This document shows positions 32,752 to 41,960 of a stretch of DNA of 47,822 nt, in pieces. Below the pieces are notes generated by a model. The model was not told where the DNA came from and searched no databases. It saw only the letters and a program-made list of their open reading frames with translations. The stretch comes from Chara braunii (taxonomy: Eukaryota; Streptophyta; Charophyceae; Charales; Characeae). Positions within the stretch are counted from its first letter, which is position 1. The number at the start of each line of letters is the position of its first letter. The DNA is taken from assembly GCA_003427395.1 (NCBI GenBank), contig BFEA01000974.1:256680-304501 (forward strand). Reading direction: 5' to 3'. Made by a program: the position numbers and the translations under genes.

Positions 32752-34146
32752 TGTTACGATCCTGGCCAATTTCGAAGTATACATACATCAGAAAGTACAA
32801 TGCTGTCCAATTGCAAAAAGAAATGAATGAACTTAAGAGGAGAGAGAGGGAAAGAAGAAGAAGAAGAAGAAGAAGAAGATGATGTACTCCAGCATAGACC
32901 AATGACAAGGCTCTTCTTCTTCGCCAACCAATCTCCTCCTCCTTATCTCCTCCCCTCTTATTCAAACAAGAAATGACAATAATAATGTNGAATGGCTGAA
33001 CCAGAATCAATGTCCGAATCCCACTTCTACTGCAGGCACAACATGAGGTCCACCATAGCCATGGCCACCCTTCCTCTTCCTCTACATGCAGGTCGAGGCT
33101 ATGGCGGAGCACTGAGTACTCTACCCTCCTGTCCAAAGGACAACCCAAAGCAGCTATGTNNNNNNNNNNNNNNNNNNNNNNNNNNNNNNNNNNNNNNNNN
33201 NNNNNNNNNNNNNNAGCAGCTATGCCGCTGCTCACTAGGCCGCCATGCCTGTCTCTGCCCCGAGCTTCCTTGGTGCGGCACTACCCCAACGGGGGCCTTC
33301 CAGATGCAGGGCGCCTAACAAGGTGGTGAAGATGGTGTCCACCATAGCCAGGGAAGTACCTCGCCACTTTCCTTCTTGGTTCCCTTCTCCCTCCTCCTCC
33401 TACCGGTAGAGCTCCACCATAGCCAAGGTGGAAGCTCTCGACTTCTTCCTCCCAGCAGCGCTGTAGCAGCCAGCGCTCTTCCAACCAGCGCTCCAACAGC
33501 GTGACGCCCAACTCGCACACTGAAGAATGAGGCCAAGCTCTTGCCTCGACCTCTTGATATAGCGGCCTGCTTGCCTCCTGGGCGGTGACTTCCAGGCTGC
33601 TCGGCCTCCCAAGCAACCGGTACCTCCTCCCTTTCGGAGGGAAACATCATTGCAGACTTTGATATTGCCCGTACAGGCTCTAGACTCAGACTGGATGGAC
33701 TGGTACCGGCCTAGACCTAGCCTACCGCTACTGGGCCTCTAAAAATGCCAACTTTGTCTTCTTCTGCTCGGCGTCGAGTACCCGGCACATCTACTGCTAC
33801 TGGGTGTGGTACCGGCCTACCTGCTACTTGAGTGTTTTTCCGCTGCTCTAAGTGCCACGGGCCTCTGGCTCCGCCACTTGAGTGTTTTCCCTTGCTGCAA
33901 CCCTCAATGCCACGACCACAGGTAAGTACCGGCCCTGCGGGCCTGCCAAACAAGCAAGTACCCTTGCGGGTCACACACACACTCATGCCGACAAGCACTC
34001 AGACAAGCACGCAAGTCAACAGGCACACACACATACAGACTTAGAAAACACAGCAGAATGCGGGAATCTCAGCAAGGCATCCATTCCATCGACAAAACTT
34101 CAGAAATAAGCAGTGTTCTCAGTCTGTGTTATGGCGGGTTATTACA
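32752..34146 (-). repeat. 3' LTR of the gypsy element
   Basis: On the plus strand it runs TGTTACGATCCTGGCC...GCGGGTTATTACA. It matches 38650-39954 almost base for base over long stretches. It contains a 55-N assembly gap (33160-33214) where the other LTR has ~42 bp, an N at 32989, and two blocks of ~30-35 bp near 33470-33500 and 33706-33740 that are absent from the 5' LTR. A GAA microsatellite lies at ~32851-32877. A minus-strand TATATC at 33561-33556 corresponds to the one at 39404-39399. Confidence 0.9.
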
Positions 34147-34160
34147 CTACTCCCCCCTCA
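34147..34160 (-). other. Polypurine tract of the gypsy element
   Basis: TGAGGGGGGAGTAG on the minus strand, directly upstream of the 3' LTR start (TGTAATAACC). Position and purine content are as expected for the plus-strand primer of an LTR retrotransposon. Confidence 0.85.
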
Positions 34161-34334
34161 AGAGTGAGGTCCCTTCGAGCGAGTAACTCAGTCAGAGTCC
34201 TTGCATAATGCATCATAAGAGTAAATAGCAAAGAGAGATCGGGTATGTTCCGCAGGAGTGAGGGTAGCAGTGAATTTAGGTTGCTGTTTGGAGCTAATCA
34301 GTCGTTCATATGTGTTGACGACTCGCGGGGCACT

Positions 34335-34955
34335 CTACAGCAAGTCTTTCTTAGCGATCCAATAAAAGTCATTCACCGGGTGGTACAAAAAATGAACTTT
34401 GTACTGTCTGTTTCTCGCCTTTCCACTGTGCTCGGCAATTCTATCAACCTCATGACTGCCTCTGATTGCACGAGGAATCATTGACTCTCGATACTTAAAA
34501 GTTTCAGGTGATTCATACGGAAACAACTTTGATGCATGAAAGACGGGGGACGTACGTAGGTGAGGAGGCACATCGATTGTGTAAGAAGGACCAAAGGAAT
34601 CATCTCCTACTCGGTTCAACACCTTCCATGGACCGTAGTACTTAGGAAAAAGCTTTCGTGATACACCTTCGTCTTCAGAGAACTCAGACATGTTGACCCA
34701 GACATAACTTCCCACTGTGAAAGGGTCAGGCTGACGCTTTTTGTTTGCATGCTTAATCATGGCACTGAGTCGCCTTTCCATAGTTGCGACAACAACTTTG
34801 AGCAAATGATCAAACTTAGCGTTGTAGCCTGGCCGGCCAGGTGTTAGGCCAGGTGGTTGTTCAGGAAACCGATAAGATTGGGGATTGTGAATTTTCCATC
34901 CAAGGTGCAGCCGGTTAGGCGTCATCCCAAAAAAAAAAAAAAAAAAAAAAAACAC
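34335..34955 (-). pseudogene. Integrase C-terminal part with GPY/F and chromodomain-like tail
   Basis: The usable frame begins after the poly(A) insertion, at GMTPNRLHLGWK, where gypsy integrases have T-G-x-(S/T)-P-x-x-L. Then come a basic linker (AMIKHANKKRQPDPFTVGSYVW), a GPY/F module (KYYGPWKVLNRVGDDS...YTIDVP), and a final ~45 residues (HEVDRIAEHS...YKVHFLYHP...FYWIAKKDLL) that look like a degenerate chromodomain, as in chromoviruses. It stops at 34335 and is followed by ~190 bp before the polypurine tract. The phenylalanine run at its apparent start is translated poly(T), not real protein. Upstream it should join the catalytic core at 35059-35376, but the frame is broken. Confidence 0.8.
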
Positions 34956-34971
34956 GGTTAGGCGTCATCCC
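34912..34971. mobile_element. Bare poly(A) insertion with 17-bp target-site duplication
   Basis: CGGTTAGGCGTCATCCC occurs at 34912-34928 and again at 34955-34971. Between them is only A24 followed by CA. The duplicated sequence is unique integrase coding sequence that is single in related elements, so the structure is an insertion. A poly(A) tract framed by a 17-bp duplication is the mark of LINE-type target-primed reverse transcription that copied little beyond the tail. An assembly or slippage artefact is the alternative. Confidence 0.7.
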
Positions 34972-35058
34972 GGTGGAGGAGTGTATGGAGTTGTTGTACA
35001 ACCCCTGCACAATCGACAATTCCTCATCCCAAGAGTTCTGATCAGGCACAATAAGAGC

Positions 35059-35500
35059 TCAGAGAAGTTGGATCACAGTCTGCTTGATCTCCTCGGTTAG
35101 TCGATTGGGTTCGGGATGTCGACCAGACGTCATCTTCAGTTTGATGTCATAGATCTGGGAGGTGAAGTCCTTCCAATCTGTACTTATGAACCTAGTATCC
35201 CGGTCACTCACAAGAGTTTTCGGGGGTCCACACTGCAAAATGTACTTCTTGTGAAACTCTTTGATCACAAGGTCAGTTGGGGCGTGAGGTGGTAACGAGA
35301 TCAAATTCAGAAATTTTGAAAAGCGGTCAACGATCACCATTACTTGCGAATATCCATCCCTACTCTTCTTCCCCATGTCTGTGAAGTCGATGGAAAGAGA
35401 TTCACCCGGACGATGGAAAGAGACTCGTCCGGACCATCAAGAATAGGAAGAGGATGCAGCAGCCCATAGGGCTTCTGCCGAGACAGTTTGATGCGTTGAC
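35059..35500 (-). pseudogene. Integrase catalytic core (broken)
   Basis: Motifs in order on the minus strand: IDFTDMGKK (first Asp), VMIVDRFSKF (as VMVIVDRFSKFLNLI), VSDRDTRFIS (second Asp), and SGRHPEPNRLTEEIKQTV (the Glu of the D-D-E triad). These are typical of Ty3/gypsy integrases. The frame before IDFTDMG is disrupted by a 23-bp direct duplication (35388-35410 and 35411-35433). The zinc-binding CEVC pair lies just upstream in another frame, beyond an internal stop. The core stops at 35059 and does not join the C-terminal part in frame. Confidence 0.85.
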
Positions 35501-35539
35501 AGACTTCACACTCAACCACAAACTTTCATGCCATTCCTT

Positions 35540-36330
35540 TCATCCCAGGCCATACAAACTTTTGCAACAACTTCCGTATGTCTTTTCAAAACCGAAGTGT
35601 CCACTCCGTCCATGAGCCAAGTCCAAGAAGAGAGTACGGATAGGCTCATGATTGGGTACACACAGGCGGCCGTACTTCCCGTAACGTCGGAAGAGTAATC
35701 CTTTACACTCATGGAAATCAGGCTGGCTGCTAGGGTCATCCTGGATCTGCTCAAGGATGGGACTGAGTTCCGGGTCCTTGGCAGTATACTCGATGAGTTC
35801 CTCCTTCAAATTCTTATGGAGATCGTAGGAACAAGTCATGTACTCAGGGTGGCGAGACAAAGCATCCGCAACGCGATTGTAACAACCTTTCTTGTGCCTA
35901 AGTTGGAAATCATACACAACTATCTCATGCAACCAGCGGGTCAATGTAGTTGATGGATTATTCTGTGTCTGAATCCATTTCAAAGTCTCGTGGTCTGAGA
36001 ACACTTTGAAATGGTGACCCAAGAGGTAGTGCTTCCAATGATCTAGTGCCTCTCTCAAGGCATAAAGTTCTCGCATGTAAGTGGAGGCAACTACCTTGTG
36101 ACTGGGCATACGTTTGCTGTAGAGTTCGAGCAGACGTAAGTCGTCGCCATCATCTTGTTGCAACACTGCACCAATCCCATACAAGCTTGCATCCGTAGTG
36201 ACTACGAATGTAAGTTTGGGATCTGCAATTCGGAGCACCGGATGACTCGCCAAAGCCTCCTTCAATGCTTGGAAGGCTATTGTGCATTCCCCATCCCATG
36301 TGTAGGACACATTCTTGCTAGTCAATCTGC
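35540..36330 (-). pseudogene. RNase H domain and integrase zinc-finger start
   Basis: Reading from ~36330: TSKNVSYTWDGECTIAF and LASHPVLRIADP (RT tether), then RNase H with TTDASLYGIGAVLQQ (Asp), YMRELYALREALDHWKHYL (Glu), VFSDHETLKW (Asp) and NRVADALSRH (Asp). This is followed by the spacer leading into the HHCC finger (LAHGRSGHFGFEKTYG). The four acidic residues are present. The frame ends at 35540 through a frameshift inside the finger; the remainder (VWPGMKG...CEVCQRIK) continues in another frame with an internal TGA. Confidence 0.9.
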
Positions 36331-37007
36331 GGTCGGACAGTGATAGAGAATTTGGGTACAAACTTACGGTAGTATGACGCAAGACCAAGAAAAGAACGCA
36401 ACTCGCGGACATTTGTCGGTTGAGGCTATTTGCGGATGACCTCAACTTTGGTTGCCTCGGGCTCTAGGCCTGCAGTAGACAACCGATGTCCAAGGTAGAT
36501 GACGCTGTCCCTCCCAAACTCAGATTTCTCTAAGTTGAGATGGAGCTGCGCATCCTTGAGGATCTGCAACACTTCCTCAAGGTGTCTCATGTGCTCCTCC
36601 ATCGACTTGCTGAAGATTAGGATGTCATCCAAATAGACAACAACAAATCGATTGATCTGATTGCGGAACACCTTATCCATGAGACTTTGAAAGGTGGCTG
36701 GTGCATTCGTGAGGCCGAAGGGCATGACGATAAACTCGTACAACCCATCGCGAGTTTTGAATGCAGTTTTATGATGGTCTGCAAGGTCGACTTCAATCTG
36801 GTGGTAGCCAGACTTGAGATCGATCTTGTTGAAGACCTTGCATCCACCTGCAGCATCAAGCAGATCATCAATACGAGGCAAAGGATATGCATTCTTTCTT
36901 GTTATCCTATCCAGTCCGCGGTAATCGATACACATCCGTAGTTTGCCTCCTTTCTTCGGGACAAACAGAACCGGTGCACTGAATTTGGATTCGCTTGGCT
37001 TTATCCA
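36331..37007 (-). pseudogene. Reverse transcriptase domain
   Basis: From 37007 it reads WIKPSESKFSAPVLFVPKKG, then LRMCIDYRGLDRITRKNAYP, KIDLKSGYHQI, FGLTNAPATFQSLMDKVF, the catalytic YLDDILIFSK, then HLNLEKSEF and YLGHRLS. The motif order is complete from fingers to thumb. An in-frame TAG follows VEVIRK at 36428-36426; reading continues as RELRSFLGLASYYRKFV to ~36330, where a frameshift leads into the RNase H frame. The usual sequence before WIKPS (end of protease and RT start) is absent: upstream is Gag sequence. As written it cannot make an active enzyme. Confidence 0.92.
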
Positions 37008-37258
37008 TTCCTTCCCACCTCATCATCAGTTAAGGCGTGCACTGTACTGAAGACGGCTTCATGAGCCTTTACTTTATCTTCCCTCTGCTTTTCCTTCTCT
37101 TCCTCTTCCCTTGTCAATGCTTTTTCAAAAAAGAACAAGTACTGCGTTTTTTCTGCCTCAGGGGTAGCGTCCATTTGTGGTTTCCATTCTGCTGCAGATG
37201 CCATCATGGAGGATGAGGAAGTCAATAAGTCTCTCAAGAGAGGTCCGTACTTCCTCAC
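37001..37258 (-). pseudogene. Gag N-terminal fragment joined to RT
   Basis: The 85-codon frame contains MASAAEWKPQMD, an acidic/aromatic stretch (TQYLFFFEKAL), then a charged helix (TREEEEKEKQREDKVKAHEA) likely to be a short coiled coil. It resembles the start of a plant-type Gag rather than RT. It ends within 10 bp of the RT motif WIKPS in a different frame, so gag core, nucleocapsid and protease appear to be deleted between the two. Identification as Gag is inference from position and composition. Confidence 0.5.
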
Positions 37259-37280
37259 ACTTCTGGGACGAACACTCCTC

Positions 37281-37281
<1 letters not shown>

Positions 37282-37336
<55 letters not shown>
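37282..37336. repeat. (CT)n microsatellite in the gypsy leader
   Basis: 55 bp of CT (GA on the element's sense strand), immediately upstream of the Gag fragment. Confidence 0.95.
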
Positions 37337-37338
<2 letters not shown>

Positions 37339-38630
37339 TGCGATCGTGTAGACGCAGGCATTTAACGAACCCAATGAAAGAAACAACTTGAAAGCAATCA
37401 GTAGAACCCCTAGCCGGAGCGACAATTCATTTGGACTGGAGAGCAGTCAAAACAAAAAAAAAATAAAGATCGAAGAGATCTGATTCCGCCACACAGTCTG
37501 ATCCGGCCACGTATGAGGTCCTCTCAAGCCTACCGGACTCGGCTCCATGAAGACACAACAAATCAAATTCAAAGTGTACTACGTAAATGCAAGAGAGAAT
37601 TGAGTGGTGTCCAAGGTGCGAGTTAGGCGGTGAATCGTGCGGTTGAGATCCCCTCGGCAGCGAGTGTCCTGGTCCGAAAGCATGAATTTCGAGTCCCAAT
37701 CTGATAGAGCAAGGTAACTGGCGTCCACAGATTTGGCCTGAGGGGCCCTTCTTGTTTGGGCTTGGTCCCACTGAGTCCCAAATGGTCCCAGTGGAGTCAG
37801 AACCGGGTCACAAACAACAAGAGTTCCAAAAAGACCTAATCTTTGCCTCTACCGAATTGAAAAACGAAATGTAGCCCCAAAAAGAACCTACAGACTACAA
37901 CCGTTCAGAATGAAATAAACAAAGCACTGTAGAAAGATAGAGCATGGCACGCAAGATACTCCATTCATTCACTTGTCAGGTGAGTAAGTAGTTCACACAC
38001 CTCACACAAGATCAAGACTATGGAGGATGGAAGAAGAACCCAGAATAGCCCAGCAGGCAGTCAATTCCATGCACACACACATGGGCACCCTGGCGGCACG
38101 CCACTTACCTGAGTGGCCGGGCTCTTGAGATGAAAGAAACTCACCCCCCTCTCACATAGTCCTCCTGACCCAATTAGCATCCTCTACACTAGTGTCCTAT
38201 CATCTAGGAGGGTCAACATCTACCCCAAAGTACAACGGCGGATCCCCCGTCAATGTTGAAGATCAAAGCAGCAACTTGCAGTCCGTAGGTGTAGATATGG
38301 CTGCCACCCTCAAGCTCGCCTAACTTGAGTGGAACCCTAAAGTCACTCCTCGTCTTCCTTGAAGTCCAAATTCAAGTTGTAGGTTCCCTTCACTATTGCC
38401 TCTCTCAAGTTGCATCACGAAGTCCCACCTTGTGTCTCTCCACCACAAACATGCACTCAAGCAACCTGGCCGGGTCTAGTGTCGACCCTACACGGCCCTG
38501 CCAGGTGGGAGCAGTTTCCCTTCACCACGCTGGCCCACTTAACCCTAACTTTCCGCCCTAACCCTACGTGGTTAGCCCTTACCACTTCGGTTAGGGTTAT
38601 CGCGGCAAAGTCAACTCTCGCCAGCAAGTA
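37337..38630 (-). other. Leader region of the gypsy element
   Basis: About 1.3 kb between PBS and the Gag fragment. No conserved frame is seen; the 114-codon frame at 37427-37771 has no retroviral motif. The stretch probably contains the untranslated leader and possibly remnants of gag too decayed to recognise. Confidence 0.5.
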
Positions 38631-38648
38631 GAATCCGCTCTGATCCCA
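38631..38648 (-). other. Primer-binding site of the gypsy element
   Basis: TGGGATCAGAGCGGATTC on the minus strand, one base after the LTR end (GTGGCA). It resembles the initiator-Met type TGGTATCAGAGC with one change. Confidence 0.8.
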
Positions 38649-38649
38649 A

Positions 38650-39954
38650 TGCCACGATCCTGACCAATTTCGAAGTATACATACATCAGAAAGTACAATG
38701 TTGTCCAATTGCAAAAAGAAATGAATGAACTTAAGAGGAGAGAGAGGGAAAGAAGAAGAAGAAGTAAGAAAGAAGAAGAAGATGATGTACTCCAGCATAG
38801 ACCAATGACAAGGCTCTTCTTCTTCGCCAACCAATCTCCTCCTCCTTATCTCCTCCCCTCTTATTCAAACAAGAAATGACAATAATAATGTGGAATGGCT
38901 GAACCAGAATCAATGTCCGAATCCCACTTCTACTGCAGGCACAACATGAGGTCCACCATAGCCATGGCCACCCTTCCTCTTCCTCTACATGCAGGTCGAG
39001 GCTATGGCGGAGCACTGAGTACTCTACCCTCCTGTCCAAAGGACAACCCAAAGCAGCTATGTGTCAGCCTCCCTGTGCAAAGGACAACGCAAAGCAGCTA
39101 TGCCGCTGCTCACTAGGCCCCAATGCCTGTCTCTGCCCCGAGCTTCCTTGGTGCGGCACTACCCCAACGGGGGCCTTCCAGATGCAGCGCCTAACAACGT
39201 GATGAAGATGGTGTCCACCATAGCCAGGTAAGTACCTCGCCACTCTCCTCCTTGGTCCCCTTCTCCCTCCTCCTAACGGTAGAGCTCCACCATAGCCAAG
39301 GTGGAAGCTCCCGACTTCTTCCTCCCAGCAGCGCTCCAACAGCGTGACGCCCAACTCGCATACTGAAGAATGAGGTCGAGCTCTTGCCGCGGCCTCTTGA
39401 TATAGCGGCCTGCTTGCCTCCTGGGCGGTGACTTCCAGGCCGCTCGGCCTCCCAAGCAACTGGTACCTCCTCCCTTTCGGAGCGAAACATCAGTGCAAAC
39501 TCTGATATTGCCCGGACAGGCTATAGACTCAGACTGGATGGACTGATACCAAATGCCAACTTTGTCTTCTTTTGCTCGGCGTCGAGTACCCGGCACATCT
39601 ACTGCTACTGGGTGCGGTACCGACCTACCTGCTACTTGAGTGTTTTTCCGCTGCTCTAAGTGTTGCGGGCCTCTGGCTCCGCCACTTGAGTGTTTTCCCT
39701 TGCCGCAATCCTCAATGCCACGGCCACAGGTAAGTACCGGCCCTACGGGCCTGCCAAACAAGCAAGTACCCTTGCGAGTCACACACACACTCATGCCGAC
39801 AAGCACTCAGACAGGCACGCAAGTCAACATGCACACACACATACAAACTTAGAAAACACAGCAGAATGCGGGAATCGCATCAAGGCATCCATTCCATCAA
39901 CAGAACTTCAGAAATCAGTCGTGTTCTCAGTCTGTGTTAAGGCGGGTCATTACA
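38650..39954 (-). repeat. 5' LTR of the gypsy element
   Basis: 1305 bp with TG...CA ends (plus strand TGCCACGATCC...GGGTCATTACA). It carries CCATAGCC motifs and a GAAGAA tract. A minus-strand TATATCAAGAGGC (39404 down) is a possible promoter element, and LTR B has TATAAATCAAGAGGC in a like place. The large frame running rightwards from 39690 into 40439 crosses the LTR end and is not a gene. Confidence 0.9.
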
Positions 39955-40431
39955 TCCGCCTCTTTTTTTTTCCCACCTTTTTCCTCTTCTCTTTCACGCT
40001 GCACACACCCCAGTCCCGAGGTGTCCCAGTTCCAGGCTGCCCCAGTAGGATAGGCCGTAGGGTCTGTAGATCAAAGTGTCGTAGGTTGGAAGGTGTCGGT
40101 ACCCAAAAGTCTTTAGGTCAGGAGAAGTCCGTCGTAGGTTGGAAGGTGTCGGTACCCGACAAGAAAAGCCCAGAAGAGTCCTGTCCGGACCGACAGTTCC
40201 AAGTCCAATTTGCAGCATGTCCCAGGAAAGTCCGGACGTACCAGACTGACAAAATGTTTGCAGCAGACAGGCCGCGGCCAACCGGTACCGGTCTGAAGCA
40301 GGCCAAGCCAAGCCAAGTGAAGGGACCAAGACCTATACTTAGGTGCTACAGTGCAGTGGCTCATCACTTGTTCAGTTGCGAGATGCGAAAGCGCTGCTGC
40401 TGTTTGTGCGTTAAGGCAACTTGGGCACTGT
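39955..40431. other. Unassigned spacer
   Basis: No gene. A short direct repeat, GTCGTAGGTTGGAAGGTGTC + GGTACCC, occurs at ~40078 and ~40131 (period ~53). Confidence 0.5.
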
Positions 40432-40618
40432 ACGCCTGAAGAAGAAGAGGGCGCGTGGGAGACATTCCATAGCTAGGGTAGAGATAGAGCAGGAGGACGG
40501 CGGCCATAGCCGCCAAGGTGTAAAGCTTACTTGAGTGGGTGTATCCAGGGTGACGACCTAAGCTAGAGAGAGAGAGGGGTAGTGAGGCAGAGCGAGCCAA
40601 GTCAGGGAGAGAAGCATG

Positions 40619-40688
<70 letters not shown>

Positions 40689-40898
40689 CCATAGCCGCCA
40701 CCTGATTCAGACCCGTCGTGTGTGTGTGTGTGTGGCAAAGCCACTGGGGACAAACATTCTTGTATATCGATAATAATATTGGAGATGACATCTTCAAAAG
40801 TTTATTGTATCTCGATTTGGCTTCTCATGTGTGATCTCTCATGTGAATGTTCATTGATGTATGCGAGTTTGAACTTGACAAGTACTTGGCATATTTCA
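40432..40898 (+). mobile_element. LTR 3' part (plus orientation)
   Basis: The sequence up to TTTCA (40894-40898) is followed by a PBS at 40900, so it should be the end of a 5' LTR. The left end is not defined; I place it near 40432 only because similarity to neighbours ends there. It contains CCATAGCCGCC motifs and a GA tract. No matching 3' LTR is found downstream. Confidence 0.5.
40623..40686. repeat. (GA)n microsatellite
   Basis: 64 bp of uninterrupted GA within the plus-oriented LTR. Confidence 0.95.
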
Positions 40899-40899
40899 G

Positions 40900-40918
40900 T
40901 GGTATCAGAGCTGGTTCC
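40900..40918 (+). other. Primer-binding site, initiator-Met type
   Basis: TGGTATCAGAGCTGGTTCC, the classical plant retroelement PBS complementary to the 3' end of initiator tRNA-Met, one base after the LTR CA end. Confidence 0.92.
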
Positions 40919-40979
40919 TGCTGCATCCGCTCACCATCGACGACTACCTGATGTTGGGCTTCTTGGCCCTGTCCGCTAT

Positions 40980-41960
40980 ATGGGGCCCCCTCCTTCGTTT
41001 CCACTTTCCACTGGGATTCACCCGGACCTTTGGCATGCACATAGTGAGTCAAGTCGGTCCGGAGCATCGACACAACCGTACTCCGCTGAACAGCAGGCTG
41101 AAATTGATAGGAGGCTGGAGGAGAAAAAGGAGGAGAAAGAGGAGAAGGAGGAGGAGAAAAGAAAGAAGAAAGAGGAGGAGAAAGAGGGATTGGAGAAGGA
41201 GAGAAGGGAGTTGAGGAGAAGGTAAAAACACTAGAGAAACATAAACAACATGTTGAACTGGAAGAAGAAGAAGAAGAAGAAGAAGAGGAGATGAGGTTGG
41301 ACGACCCCCGACATAGGGTTGAAGGAGGTATGAGTATCGAATGGGGAGAATCTAGTCAGTTGCATTTCTACCCAGTTGACACCGAGACATGGATGGAGAA
41401 GTTTGGGTTCAGGAAGGATGAGTTGGTAGAAGAGTCGGAGGCCAAAAGGGATGAACTCACAGCTAGGTTGGAGGCGGCAGACAACGACGCGGAGAGGGAA
41501 CTACTGATGCAAGAGAGGGCACATGAATTGCATCAGCGGCTCCTGATAAAGAAAAAAGGAGTTGGATGAGAAGAGGACGTTGAAAGCTGAGGGGGAAGAG
41601 ATTAAATGTGAGGTGAAGGAACAAAAAGGTATTGAGGGTGAGTGGAAAGACGACCGTACCCTCATGATTAACGCCCTGCTACATGCTAACCAGGAACGCA
41701 CCGCGATAAACAAGTATGTCACCCGACTCGAACATCACAATCACGAGTTCAAAGGCATTTGGAACAACTATCTAAGTGTCACTGCCCATCGAATAGATGA
41801 GCGTGTTGGGGGCTATGCACAACAATTGGAAGGCATCTTCACCTCCAAGTTAGTGGATATTGTCGCTGCACTCAAGAAGGGTGGTGGTGGTGGAGGTGGA
41901 GATGGTGGAGATGCAGACCCGCCCTCACCCAAGTCGGAGTCTTGTTTGGGTTTCCCGTGA
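40980..41960 (+). pseudogene. Coiled-coil Gag-like protein, frameshifted
   Basis: The frame starts with MGPPPSFPLSTGIHPDLWHA 80 bp after the PBS. It runs into a long E/K-rich helix (AEIDRRLEEKKEEKEEKEEE...), shifts frame near 41215, continues as LEKHKQHVELEEEEE and RLDDPRHRVEGGMSIEWGES, and shifts again at a poly(A) run near 41556 into LKAEGEEIKCEVKEQKGIEG, YVTRLEHHNHEFKGIWNNYL and a Gly-rich tail. Read through, it is ~325 residues. There is no capsid or zinc-knuckle motif, so it is called Gag-like only from its position after LTR and PBS and its coiled coil. The C-terminal Gly/Pro-rich part overlaps the end of the opposite-strand gag. Confidence 0.6.

Larger units (their letters stand above)
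32752..39954 (-). mobile_element. Ty3/gypsy LTR retrotransposon, 7.2 kb, defective
   Basis: Complete outline on the minus strand: 5' LTR 38650-39954, PBS 38648-38631, leader with a CT microsatellite, a Gag N-terminal fragment, RT, RNase H, integrase with a chromodomain-like tail, polypurine tract 34160-34147, 3' LTR 34146-32752. The order RT-RNaseH-IN places it in Ty3/gypsy. Most of gag and all of the protease are missing, and pol has several stops and frameshifts, so it could move only if helped in trans. Flanking bases (TTTCG left, TCCGC right) do not give a clean target-site duplication. Confidence 0.9.

Noticed and set aside
33160-33214. Possible deletion or insertion in the 3' LTR
   Set aside because: It is a run of 55 N, an assembly gap between repeated AGCAGCTATG; the other LTR shows ~42 bp there.
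32752-39954. Clean target-site duplication of the gypsy element
   Set aside because: Flanks TTTCG and TCCGC are similar but not identical, so I do not claim one.
39690-40439. 249-codon frame on the plus strand
   Set aside because: It runs across the 5' LTR end of a minus-strand element into unrelated spacer; no domain.
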